Part shown: one piece after another, positions 26,533 through 34,737 of the stretch
Layout of the letters: each line of letters opens with the position of its first letter
Numbering within the stretch: position 1 is the stretch's first letter
From: Actinomadura barringtoniae
GTDB lineage: Bacteria > Actinomycetota > Actinomycetes > Streptosporangiales > Streptosporangiaceae
DNA: 64,000 bases
Direction: 5' to 3'
NCBI RefSeq assembly: GCF_017573505.1
Contig: NZ_JAGEOJ010000004.1
Location: 310,001 to 374,000 of the forward strand
Translations under genes and position numbers: made by a program
The notes under the pieces: model-generated
Databases searched by the model: none
What the model was told of the DNA's origin: nothing
The model's input: only the letters and a program-made list of their open reading frames with translations

Positions 26533-26906
26533 GCCCGATGACCGTGAAGCCGCCCTCCCTGCCCGCCCTGCCCGCCCCGCCGGCCTTGCCCGCCGAGTTC
26601 GCCGACCTGGAGCCGTACGCGGGCGACTGGTGCCTGGCGACCGAGCCCGAACGGTACGCCAAGCGCCTGGCCGGCTCGATGCCCGACATGCAGGCGTTCT
26701 ACGACGCGATCACCGCGCGGGCCGAGGACGCCATCGCCTACTGCGACCGTTTCCCGATCGACGACCTGCCCGAGGACGCGACGAACCTGATGCGCCTGCT
26801 CTATTCGATGATCACCGTGTCGTTCCCGGTCGAGGTGTGGTCGCAGCAGCGCGTCCCCGACGCCGCCTCCGCCACGCTCCACTGCGTCATCGAGCCGGGC
26901 CCGTGA
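26529..26906 (+). CDS. Small Rieske-associated protein of unknown function (second copy)
   Basis: 125 residues if started at GTG 26529, which overlaps the Rieske stop as GTGA like other genes in this operon; ATG 26538 is an alternative. A Pro-rich N-terminal stretch (P-S-L-P-A-L-P-A-P-P) precedes the region homologous to the protein at 24063. Conserved residues include the Cys in A-I-A-Y-C-D and the acidic D-D-L-P-E-D turn. No function is known to me. Confidence 0.8.
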   Translation: MSPMTVKPPSLPALPAPPALPAEFADLEPYAGDWCLATEPERYAKRLAGSMPDMQAFYDAITARAEDAIAYCDRFPIDDLPEDATNLMRLLYSMITVSFPVEVWSQQRVPDAASATLHCVIEPGP

Positions 26907-28204
26907 CGGGCGCGATCTCGGGCGCGGCCTCGGGCGCGGCCCCGCACGTGACCTCGGGCCCGACGGTGCTGCGGGCGGCCCGCTGGATCGACGTCGACGC
27001 CGGGCGGGTCCGTTCACCGGCGGTGATCGTGGTGGAGGGCAACCTCATCACCGCCGTGAATCCGCCGGACGTGCCGTCCTCTGTCGCGGTCGAGATCGAC
27101 CTGGGCGAGGCGACCCTGCTGCCCGGCCTGATGGACATGGAGATCAACCTGCTCATCGGCGGCCCGGAGAACCCCACCGGCCTGCCGAGCCCGCAGCACG
27201 GCGTGACCGACGACCCCGTCTACCGGACGTTGCGGGGCACGGTGAACGCCCGCACGACCCTGCTCGCCGGTTTCACCACCGTCCGCAACCTCGGGCTGAT
27301 GGTGAAGACCGGCGGTTACCTGCTGGACGTGGACCTGGCCCGCGCCATCGACCAGGGCTGGGCGCAGGGGCCCCGCATCGTCTCCGCCGGGCACGCCATC
27401 ACCCCGACCGGCGGCCACCTCGACCCGACCATGTTCCAGCGGATCGCGCCGCACATCATGCCGCTGAGCGTCGAGGAGGGGATCGCGAACGGCGTCCCCG
27501 AGGTCCGCAAGGCGGTCCGCTACCAGATCAAGTACGGCGCGCAGGTCATCAAGATCTCGGCGTCGGGCGGCGTGATGTCCCACAGCACCGCCGCGGGCGC
27601 GCAGCAGTACTCCGACGAGGAACTCGCCGCCATCGTCGACGAGGCCCACCGCGCGGGCCTGCCGGTCGCGGCCCACGCCCACGGGGACGCCGGGATCCGC
27701 GCCTGCGTCCGTGCCGGTGTCGACTGCATCGAGCACGGGTCGCTCGCCACCGACGAGACCATCCAGATGATGGTCGACCACGGCACGTTCCTCGTCCCGA
27801 CCAGTTACCTGTCGGAGGGCCTGGACGTCTCCAGGGCGGCGCCCGCTCTGCAGCGCAAGGCCGCCGAGGTCTTTCCACAGGCGCGGCGGATGCTCGGCAA
27901 GGCCATCGCCGCTGGCGTGAAGATCGCCTGTGGTACGGACGCCCCGGCCGTCCCGCACGGCGACAACGCCAAGGAGCTGTGGGCGCTGGTCGATCGCGGC
28001 ATGACCCCCATGCAGGCCATCCGCGCCGCCACCGTCACCAGTGCCGAGCTGATCGGCGCCGACGATCGGGGCCGCCTGGCGCCCGGCCTGCTCGCCGACA
28101 TCATCGCCGTGCCCGGCGATCCCGCCCAGGACATCACCGCGCTGCAGGACGTGCGGCTGGTGATGAAGGACGGCGTCATTCACAAGCACGAGGGAGACGA
28201 GTAG
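26903..28204 (+). CDS. Amidohydrolase family protein with altered metal site
   Basis: 433 residues, start GTG 26903 in GTGA overlap with the preceding stop. It has the imidazolonepropionase/prolidase-like TIM-barrel layout: a small N-terminal beta domain, then P-G-L-M-D-M, K217 in I-K-I-S-A-S-G-G, His258 and His260 in A-A-H-A-H-G, His278 in I-E-H-G-S and Asp346 in C-G-T-D-A. The usual first metal motif HxH after P-G-L-x-D is replaced by Glu80-Ile-Asn82 (D-M-E-I-N). The later ligands are intact, so it may bind one metal or use changed ligands. It may open a ring or hydrolyse a lactone made by the oxygenases. Confidence 0.85.
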   Translation: MTGAISGAASGAAPHVTSGPTVLRAARWIDVDAGRVRSPAVIVVEGNLITAVNPPDVPSSVAVEIDLGEATLLPGLMDMEINLLIGGPENPTGLPSPQHGVTDDPVYRTLRGTVNARTTLLAGFTTVRNLGLMVKTGGYLLDVDLARAIDQGWAQGPRIVSAGHAITPTGGHLDPTMFQRIAPHIMPLSVEEGIANGVPEVRKAVRYQIKYGAQVIKISASGGVMSHSTAAGAQQYSDEELAAIVDEAHRAGLPVAAHAHGDAGIRACVRAGVDCIEHGSLATDETIQMMVDHGTFLVPTSYLSEGLDVSRAAPALQRKAAEVFPQARRMLGKAIAAGVKIACGTDAPAVPHGDNAKELWALVDRGMTPMQAIRAATVTSAELIGADDRGRLAPGLLADIIAVPGDPAQDITALQDVRLVMKDGVIHKHEGDE

Positions 28205-28519
28205 ATGCCCAAGGGGATCCTGTACGTCGAATCCCGGCCCGGCTCGCCCGAGCAGGCCGCCGCCTACCACGAGTGGTACAACGACACCCACATGCGCGAG
28301 ATGGCCGGGATCAAGGGGATCGTGTCGGCCCGCAGGTTCGCGCCGCTGGGCGACGACGGCCCGTTCGTCGCGATCTACGAGATCGACGCCGAGGACCTCG
28401 AGGCCGTCCGGGCCCAGGTCGCCGACGCCGGCCGGTCCGGCACGCTGTCACCGCCCGTCGGCGTCGCGACGGACCCGCCCCCGACGATCCGGTATTTCCG
28501 GGAGATCCACACAGTCTGA
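28205..28519 (+). CDS. EthD-like dimeric alpha-beta barrel protein
   Basis: 104 residues starting directly after the amidohydrolase stop. The motif Y-H-E-W-Y-N-D-T-H (about residues 21-29) and the two-strand, one-helix pattern fit the EthD/antibiotic biosynthesis monooxygenase-like ferredoxin fold. Such small proteins act as accessory factors or cyclases in oxygenase clusters. Its role here is unknown. Confidence 0.7.
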   Translation: MPKGILYVESRPGSPEQAAAYHEWYNDTHMREMAGIKGIVSARRFAPLGDDGPFVAIYEIDAEDLEAVRAQVADAGRSGTLSPPVGVATDPPPTIRYFREIHTV

Positions 28520-28531
28520 GCCGGAGGAACC

Positions 28532-29980
28532 GTGCAGAAAGAGGACCGTCTCTTCATCGGGGGCCGCTGGGAGACACCGAGCACCGACCGCACCATCGAC
28601 GTCGTGTCCCCGCACACCGAGCAGGTGATCGCGCAGGTCCCCGCGCCCGGCCCGCGGGACGTGGACCGCGCGGTGACCGCCGCGCGGCGCGCGTTCGACG
28701 AAGGGCCGTGGCCGCGCCTGCATCCCAGCGAACGCGTCTACGCCGTACGGCGGCTCGCCAAGCTGTACGAGCCGCGCCGTCACGACATGGCCCAGATCGT
28801 CACGGCCGAGATGGGCGCCCCGATCACGTTCTCCACCTCGGCGCACGCCACACTCCCCCTGGTCATGATGCGCGCCATGGCCGACCTCGCCGACCGTCAC
28901 CGCTGGGAGGAGACCCGTCCGGGCTTCCTCGGGCAGGACGTCACCGTCCGCAAGGAGCCCATGGGAGTCGTGGCCGCGATCATCCCGTGGAACATGCCGG
29001 TGTTCCTCATCGTGGCCAAGCTCGTCCCGGCCCTCCTGGCAGGCTGTACGGTCGTCCTCAAACCGGCGCCGGAGACTCCACTGGACGCCCACCTGATGGC
29101 CGAGCTCCTGGAGAACCTCGATCTCCCGCCGGGCACGGTCAGCGTCCTGGCCGGCGACCGCGAAATCGGCGACCACCTGGTCCGCCACCCCGGCGTGGAC
29201 AAGGTCACCTTCACCGGCTCCACCGCCGCCGGGCGGAAGGTCGCCGCCGCCTGCGGCGCGGACCTCAAGCGGGTCTCCCTGGAGCTCGGCGGCAAGTCCT
29301 CCGCCATCGTCCTGGACGACGCCGACCCGGCTCACGTTGCCGACGGCGTCAAGGTCGCGGGTCTCATGAACGGCGGCCAGGCGTGCGTGGCCCAGACGCG
29401 GATCCTCGTCCCTCGTTCCCGCGCCGTCGCCTTCGTCGACGCGCTCACCGCGATGGTCGAGTCCCTCCAGCTGGGCGACCCGACCGACCCCGCGACGCAG
29501 CTGGGTCCCCTGGTCGCCCGGCGCCAGCAAGAACGCGTCCGCTCGTACATCAGCCTCGGGCAGCGGGAGGGAGCCCGCCTGGTCACCGGCGGCGCCGACC
29601 TCCCGCCGGGCGTGGAACGCGGCTGGTACGTCCGGCCCACGCTCTTCACCGACGTCGACAACGGCATGCGCATCGCGCAGGAGGAGATCTTCGGCCCGGT
29701 CCTCACCGTCATCCCGTACGACCGGGAGAGCGATGCCGTCGCGATCGCGAACGGCACGCCCTATGGCCTGTCCGGGTCGGTCTGGACCCCCGACCTCGAC
29801 CGTGGCCTGCGCGTCGCCCACCAGGTCCGCAGCGGCTCGTTCGGCGTCAACCAGCCCTACAGCATGGACCCGGCCGCACCTTTCGGAGGCGTCAAGGCCA
29901 GCGGCCACGGCCGGGAATGGGGCCCGGAAGGCATAGACGCCTTCCTGGACACCAAGGCGATCTCCACCGGCCGGGGCTAA
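28532..29980 (+). CDS. Aldehyde dehydrogenase
   Basis: 482-residue NAD(P)-dependent aldehyde dehydrogenase, last gene of the operon. GTG 28532 follows GGAGG. The general base Glu lies in L-E-L-G-G-K-S, the catalytic Cys in N-G-G-Q-A-C-V-A, the nucleotide contacts in P-W-N-M-P and F-T-G-S-T-A-A-G, and E-E-I-F-G-P is intact. It would convert an aldehyde released by the upstream steps to an acid that the acyl-CoA ligases could activate. Confidence 0.93.
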   Translation: MQKEDRLFIGGRWETPSTDRTIDVVSPHTEQVIAQVPAPGPRDVDRAVTAARRAFDEGPWPRLHPSERVYAVRRLAKLYEPRRHDMAQIVTAEMGAPITFSTSAHATLPLVMMRAMADLADRHRWEETRPGFLGQDVTVRKEPMGVVAAIIPWNMPVFLIVAKLVPALLAGCTVVLKPAPETPLDAHLMAELLENLDLPPGTVSVLAGDREIGDHLVRHPGVDKVTFTGSTAAGRKVAAACGADLKRVSLELGGKSSAIVLDDADPAHVADGVKVAGLMNGGQACVAQTRILVPRSRAVAFVDALTAMVESLQLGDPTDPATQLGPLVARRQQERVRSYISLGQREGARLVTGGADLPPGVERGWYVRPTLFTDVDNGMRIAQEEIFGPVLTVIPYDRESDAVAIANGTPYGLSGSVWTPDLDRGLRVAHQVRSGSFGVNQPYSMDPAAPFGGVKASGHGREWGPEGIDAFLDTKAISTGRG

Positions 29981-30201
29981 TCCTCGGGAACGGCGGAGGG
30001 GGCATCACCCACCCGCGCGCCGCGAACGTAGGTGCCCATTCCACTGGTCTTCTCAGATACCAGGTCACGGAGAAGCTGATCGACCGCTTCCCCGGTCAAG
30101 TGCTCGCTTTCTACGTCCACTTCCCACGACCAATGGGGGTCCTGCGAGTCCCAGAGGACCCCGCGTTCCTCCATTGTGTAGGTAATCAGCCATTTCTCCA
30201 T
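29977..30201 (-). CDS. Hypothetical protein
   Basis: 74 residues from ATG 30201, ending in a stop that overlaps the stop of the aldehyde dehydrogenase gene on the other strand. It is rich in Glu and Trp (T-M-E-E-R-G-V-L-W, H-W-S-W-E-V) and its base composition is less GC-rich than the neighbours. A GTG two codons upstream is an alternative start. No family recognised. The 144 bp to the next gene contain only small inverted repeats. Confidence 0.5.
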   Translation of the reverse strand: MEKWLITYTMEERGVLWDSQDPHWSWEVDVESEHLTGEAVDQLLRDLVSEKTSGMGTYVRGARVGDAPSAVPED

Positions 30202-30345
30202 GAGCACCCCCGCGCTTCCGACCTCATCTGACGGACTCGAGAGTCTCCGCTCGAGAACGTGAGCCTCTCGCCTGTAGTTCGCCGGTAGGGGCCCCGGCGG
30301 ATGCACCGGTCCAAAGGAACCGCGCGGCACGGGCGCGCTGCCGAG

Positions 30346-30738
30346 TCAGGGCGAGTCAGGCAGATCGCCGTCTGAGCCGTCGGAGCCGTCGGAGTCATCG
30401 CCCGCTTCCGCGCTGACCAGCGTCTCAGCCAATTGCCGTGGAGCACGGTGGAGCCATGAGGCTCGGACCAGAGCGTTCAGATCCTTGCCGTCGATGTCGT
30501 CCAGCGGCACGCGGAAACCTATCGGCTTGCCGTTCCGGGCCAGTTCTTCACCGCTCGGATGCGCGGCCAAGGCGGCCTTCATCTCGTCCACCGGCAGTTG
30601 CACCTGCACCTGGCCGTCCTTCGAGATGGAAGCAAATCCCTTGCCGCGCACGGAAAAGGCGACCATGCCGAAATGAGTGCCCTCTTCGACCTCAGGGAGA
30701 CGGAAAGCGGTCTTACGCAGCTGAGCCAGAGTGGTCAT
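30346..30738 (-). CDS. MmcQ/YjbR family protein
   Basis: 130 residues. The core (about residues 1-108) matches the YjbR/CyaY-like fold: L-P-E-V-E-E-G-T-H-F-G near the N-terminus, F-A-S-I-S-K-D-G, and a C-terminal W-L-H-R-A-P segment. The last 20 residues are an acidic D-S-D-G-S-D-G-S-D tail. The family is annotated as DNA-binding but its role is not defined. The gene stands alone. Confidence 0.75.
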   Translation of the reverse strand: MTTLAQLRKTAFRLPEVEEGTHFGMVAFSVRGKGFASISKDGQVQVQLPVDEMKAALAAHPSGEELARNGKPIGFRVPLDDIDGKDLNALVRASWLHRAPRQLAETLVSAEAGDDSDGSDGSDGDLPDSP

Positions 30739-30755
30739 GCCCCGAGTCTCACACG

Positions 30756-30791
30756 CGACGGCCCTGGAAGCGCGGGCTTCCAGGGCCGTCG
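30756..30791 (-). terminator. Terminator hairpin of the S53 peptidase gene
   Basis: A 15-bp perfect stem (arm CGACGGCCCTGGAAG and its complement) with a 6-base loop, 45 bp after the peptidase stop and just before the YjbR-like gene. It has no U-tract, as is common in actinobacteria. Confidence 0.7.
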
Positions 30792-30835
30792 ACGGCCACC
30801 TGACGATGCGGCGGGCCGGGTCAGCAGGCGTCGGG

Positions 30836-32254
30836 TCAGAAGGCGCGCAGGCCGTTCGGCACGCCGAGCCCGGTCGGGCCGTCCCAGCCCTGACCGGCCA
30901 CGCACAGCGCGGGCGGGGAGTCGGCGCAGCCCGTCGCGCCGTTCTGCATGCTGGAGCCGGTCGTGACGTCCTCGATGGCGCCGCGCGGGGCCCGGTAGAG
31001 GGTGTTCGGGCCGTTCACCTTGGCGGTGCCGGTCCGCGCGTACAGGCCGGCGATGTACGGGGCGGAGCCGCTGGTGCCGAGCGCGACGCCCCAGCCCGTT
31101 CCGCCGCCCACGTAGCCGAAGCCGTCGTAGATCGCCAAGCCGGTGGAGGCCGCGGAGACGTCGCTGCTGGCGCGGTGCCCTGCGCACAGCTTCGAGATCC
31201 GCGCGGGCTGCCCGTTGGCGGGCGGCAGCGTCGTCGAGCACAGGCTCGCCGCGCCCCACCAGGCCTTGTCGCCCTCGACCTTGCCCCAGGCGCGCTTGGC
31301 GAACGTGGCGCCGCCGTCGCGGGAGGTCAGCTCGACGCCGCCGACCGAGACCACCCACGGCAGCTCCTGCGGCCAGGTCTGATCGGAGGTCTTGCGCGCC
31401 ACGTAGCCGTGGTCGCCGGACGAGGCGACGACCGCGACGCCCGGATGACGCAGCCGCCGCCCGATGTCGCCGGTCGCGATGCCCGGCTGGAAGCCGTTGG
31501 CCAGGATGTAGCTCATCGACACCGCGTTCGCGCCCTTCTTGATCGCGGTGTCCGTGCCGTCCGCCAGCGCGGTCGCCAGCGGCGCCGGGAAGCCCGCGTA
31601 CTGGGCGCCCATGGCCACCAGGTCCACCGGCAGCTGAACCAGGACGATCTTGCAACCCGGACAGGCCGCCGAGGCCAGCTGGACGTCCAGCGTCGTCTCC
31701 AGCCCGAGCGCCTGCTCGATCGTGCTCAGCACCGGCAGCTTGGACGGTGCGGGCGGCGCTCCGCCGTCCCTGCCGACCACCTTCAGGCAGCCGCTGGCGG
31801 CAGTGCAGGCGGGCAGGCCGTAGGTCTTGCGGTACACCGCGAGGTCGGCGTCCACCGTCGAGATCCCGCCGAAGTCGATGATCCCGATCGTTCCGCGGCG
31901 GCCTCCGCTCGCGGGCAGGTGGAACGCCCGCGCGAAGTCCGCGGGCCCGAGAGCCGCCGGCTCCGACGTGACCAGGGGCTTGTTCGGGTCGGTACGCGAC
32001 GCCATCAGCGAGGAGTCGCAGCCGAGGTGGTAGGTCTTCTTGCCACTCTTGGTGGTGCAGTTGTTGACGAGCCTGTGGCGGCTCAGCGCGGTGCCGTTCA
32101 GCACCGACTGCCGGATGGCAGCGGGACTGTCGCCCTCCGCGGCGGTGAACCCGGCCCGGGACGCGTGTCCCCCATCTATGCCCGGCACCAGCGCGGCGGC
32201 GCCCGCGACGACGGCCGCAGCAGCCGCGGCGACCATGAGACCTCTTGTATGCAT
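30836..32254 (-). CDS. Secreted S53-like (sedolisin) serine peptidase
   Basis: 472 residues with an N-terminal signal peptide (Ala-rich core to about residue 32). Sedolisins use a Ser-Glu-Asp triad: here Glu and Asp lie in G-L-E-T-T-L-D, the oxyanion Asp in S-S-G-D-H-G-Y and the nucleophile Ser in L-G-T-S-G-S-A-P. The usual long propeptide is short. ATG 32254 lacks a clear ribosome binding site; ATG 32236 has AGAGG but would lose the positively charged signal start. Confidence 0.8.
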   Translation of the reverse strand: MHTRGLMVAAAAAAVVAGAAALVPGIDGGHASRAGFTAAEGDSPAAIRQSVLNGTALSRHRLVNNCTTKSGKKTYHLGCDSSLMASRTDPNKPLVTSEPAALGPADFARAFHLPASGGRRGTIGIIDFGGISTVDADLAVYRKTYGLPACTAASGCLKVVGRDGGAPPAPSKLPVLSTIEQALGLETTLDVQLASAACPGCKIVLVQLPVDLVAMGAQYAGFPAPLATALADGTDTAIKKGANAVSMSYILANGFQPGIATGDIGRRLRHPGVAVVASSGDHGYVARKTSDQTWPQELPWVVSVGGVELTSRDGGATFAKRAWGKVEGDKAWWGAASLCSTTLPPANGQPARISKLCAGHRASSDVSAASTGLAIYDGFGYVGGGTGWGVALGTSGSAPYIAGLYARTGTAKVNGPNTLYRAPRGAIEDVTTGSSMQNGATGCADSPPALCVAGQGWDGPTGLGVPNGLRAF

Positions 32255-32331
32255 GAGAGGAAATTAGGGATCACCGATGAAATCCCAGTGACACGGCGAT
32301 ACATGGAACGCCGCCGGGCTATTCCGGCCGG

Positions 32332-32937
32332 TCAGAGCTGCGCGGTCGCGGTGCGCAGGTGGTCGATGCCGTTGTCGAGGGCCGCTTTCAGATGGGTGGA
32401 GTCGCCGGTGGCCATGAGGATGGTCACGCCACCCTGAATGCCCGCCAGAAGTGCGGCGGACGTCCGTTCAACGTCCAGACTCGGCGACGTCAGACCGTTG
32501 CTCTGAAGGGCGCGCATGCCCTCGGCGAGGTGCTGCTGCCATTGCCGCATCAACTCGCCCACGATCGCCCGCGCGCCCGGCGTGGAGCGCCCGACCTGGA
32601 GGAACAGCGATCCCAGCGGACAATGATCGCCCTGGCGTTCGTAGCGTTCGACCACCACGTCCCGCCACCGGCGCCACGACTCCCACGAGTCCAGCCGCCC
32701 CAGATGCGGCTGCTGGTCCTCCAGAACGCGGTCCGCCTCGAACTGAGCCACCGCCAGAAGCAGTTCGTCCTTCCCGTTGGGGAAGTAGTGGAACAGCTGG
32801 CTCTTGCTGGTGCGCGTGCGGCTGCGGATGTCGTCGAGCGTGGCGAACGCGACGCCCAGGTCGCGCAGCACCTCGGCCGCGCCCTCGATGATGCGGGCCC
32901 GCGTGGCGCGCCCCTTGGCGGTCAGCACGTCCGGCAT
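32332..32937 (-). CDS. TetR family regulator
   Basis: 201 residues from ATG 32937, preceded by GGGGAG; a GTG seven codons earlier is possible. The helix-turn-helix contains T-L-D-D-I-R-S-R-T-R-T-S-K-S-Q-L-F-H-Y-F. It diverges from an SDR gene with two TGGAC/GTCCA palindromes between, which it probably binds to repress both genes. Confidence 0.88.
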   Translation of the reverse strand: MPDVLTAKGRATRARIIEGAAEVLRDLGVAFATLDDIRSRTRTSKSQLFHYFPNGKDELLLAVAQFEADRVLEDQQPHLGRLDSWESWRRWRDVVVERYERQGDHCPLGSLFLQVGRSTPGARAIVGELMRQWQQHLAEGMRALQSNGLTSPSLDVERTSAALLAGIQGGVTILMATGDSTHLKAALDNGIDHLRTATAQL

Positions 32938-32957
32938 CCCGACTCCCCTCCCCGGCA

Positions 32958-33004
32958 CTGGACCAACGGGTCCAGCCTACGACCACTTTGGACTTGCCGG
33001 TCCA
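32958..33004. promoter_or_regulatory. Twin TetR operators
   Basis: Two palindromes of the same 16-base form: TGGACC-AACG-GGTCCA inside a 7-bp-arm repeat (32958-32975), and TGGAC-TTGCCG-GTCCA (32989-33004). Their centres are about 30 bp apart, three helical turns. They fill the gap between the divergent TetR and SDR genes. Confidence 0.7.
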
Positions 33005-33056
33005 TTTTCGCCGACGCATAGTGGTCGCCACACCCGCGAGACGAGGGAGGCGCGCC

Positions 33057-33827
33057 ATGAGTGGGCGACTGCGGAGCAAGACGGCGCTGGTCACCGGATC
33101 GACCAGCAACATCGGCCAGGCGATCGCGGAGGCGTTCGCCGCCGAGGGGGCTCACGTCATCGTGTCCGGCCGCAACCGGGAACGAGGCGAGCGGGTCATC
33201 GAAGCGATCCGAGCCTCCGGCGGCCAGGCCGACTTCCTGGCCGCCGACCTGGACGGCAGCAAGCAGGCCTCCCAGGACCTGGCCGAACGAGCCCGCCAGA
33301 CCCTGGGCGGCCGGATCGACATCCTGGTGAACAACGCCGGCGTCTACCCCGCCCCCGACACCACCACGACCGACGAGGACACCTTCGACCAGGTCTACGG
33401 CGTGAACGTGAAGGCCCCGTTCTTCCTCACCGCCGCGGTCGTGCCCGCCATGGCCGAGTCCGGCGGCGGGGTCGTCATCAACCTCGGCTCCTGGATCGCC
33501 CGCCTGGGCGTCCCCGTCGGCGCGCTCTACAGCTCGACCAAGGGAGCCATGGAAACCCTCACCCGGGCATGGGCAGCCGAGTTCGGCCCACTGGGCGTAC
33601 GCGTCAACGCCGTCTCCCCCGGCGTCATCCTGCCTCCGACCCCGGAGGGCGGCGAACCCCATCCCGGCGAGGTCATGATGAAGGGCACCCCGGCAGGCGG
33701 CGTCGGCACACCTGACGCCATCGCCCACGCCGCGGTCTGGCTGGCCAGCGACGAAGCCGCCTTCGTCCACGGCACCGTCGTCGACATCGACGGTGGCAGA
33801 ACGGGAGTAGCCGTCATCGCCGCCTAG
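33057..33827 (+). CDS. SDR family oxidoreductase
   Basis: 256 residues from ATG 33057, preceded by GGGAGG. T-G-S-T-S-N-I-G binds the cofactor, N-N-A-G is near residue 91, the catalytic Ser is in L-G-S-W and the pair in Y-S-S-T-K. It is regulated together with the divergent TetR gene. It has no evident link to the catabolic regions; it may detoxify the TetR ligand. Confidence 0.86.
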   Translation: MSGRLRSKTALVTGSTSNIGQAIAEAFAAEGAHVIVSGRNRERGERVIEAIRASGGQADFLAADLDGSKQASQDLAERARQTLGGRIDILVNNAGVYPAPDTTTTDEDTFDQVYGVNVKAPFFLTAAVVPAMAESGGGVVINLGSWIARLGVPVGALYSSTKGAMETLTRAWAAEFGPLGVRVNAVSPGVILPPTPEGGEPHPGEVMMKGTPAGGVGTPDAIAHAAVWLASDEAAFVHGTVVDIDGGRTGVAVIAA

Positions 33828-33837
33828 TCACCAGGCC

Positions 33838-34698
33838 TCACAACGTGTAGACCTGCCGGGCGTTCTCAGAGAAGAACCGGCGGCCTTCCGAGGTGGTCCC
33901 CGTCGAGGTCACCAGCCCGACCACGGTGTCGAGCAACCCCTCATGGCTGACCGTCATCGCGTCCATCGGCATGTTGGAGCCGAACAGCAGACGATCCCAT
34001 CCCCAGGCGTCAACCGCGGCTTCCAGCCAAGGGCGTACCGAGTCCCTGTCGAACTCGCTCAGCACCATGCCCAGACCCGAGAACTTGCACAACCAGTCCG
34101 TAGCACGGGCAGCCTCACCCATCTCGTCAGCCCAGCGAGCCCGCCCCTCCGGGCTGACATCTCCAGGGGACCCCAGATGCTCAAGCACCACACTCAGATC
34201 GGGGAACGCCTCCAAGGTCCGCACCCACGTGGACAACGTCCCCGGATCGGCGACCAGGTCGAAGACCAGTCCCCGCTCCGCCAGCCACGACAGAATCGCA
34301 TCGCAGGCGGCGGACCCCGGCTTGAGCCCACCGAAGACCCGGATCCCACGGAACCGCGGACTCTGCGCCTGCCGGTCCAGGTGAGCGACCAGCTCACCGA
34401 CCGGCAGCTCGGGGTCGACCGTGCCGATGGTCACCGACGCCACCGGCTCCGAGCCGAGCTCACCCTCCAGCCACCGCGCCTCGTCGAGATACGCATGCGG
34501 GGCGGTGGTCGCCGACACGTGCACGATCCCGGCCACGCCGACCGACGGCTGATGCGCGAGGTAGTCGGCGAGCAGATGACGTTCGAGCAGCACCGGCTTA
34601 CCCAGATGCGCCGCGTAGGCGTGCAGGTCCGGATACCAGTCCCGGGCGCCCGGCTCCCAGAGGTGAACGTGGGCATCGACGATCTGAACCTCGTCCAT
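33838..34698 (-). CDS. Amidohydrolase-2 family metal-dependent hydrolase
   Basis: 286 residues from ATG 34698 (AAGGAG five bases upstream; a GTG at 34704 overlaps that site). The first metal motif D-A-H-V-H-L is intact here, unlike in the enzyme at 26903. E-H-L-G and G-S-N-M-P near the C-terminus are further family marks. Relatives hydrolyse lactones or decarboxylate aromatic acids. The gene ends 10 bp from the convergent SDR. Confidence 0.82.
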   Translation of the reverse strand: MDEVQIVDAHVHLWEPGARDWYPDLHAYAAHLGKPVLLERHLLADYLAHQPSVGVAGIVHVSATTAPHAYLDEARWLEGELGSEPVASVTIGTVDPELPVGELVAHLDRQAQSPRFRGIRVFGGLKPGSAACDAILSWLAERGLVFDLVADPGTLSTWVRTLEAFPDLSVVLEHLGSPGDVSPEGRARWADEMGEAARATDWLCKFSGLGMVLSEFDRDSVRPWLEAAVDAWGWDRLLFGSNMPMDAMTVSHEGLLDTVVGLVTSTGTTSEGRRFFSENARQVYTL

Positions 34699-34737
34699 CG
34701 CCACTCCTTGAAGATGGGCGCCCGGGGCTTGGGCGGG

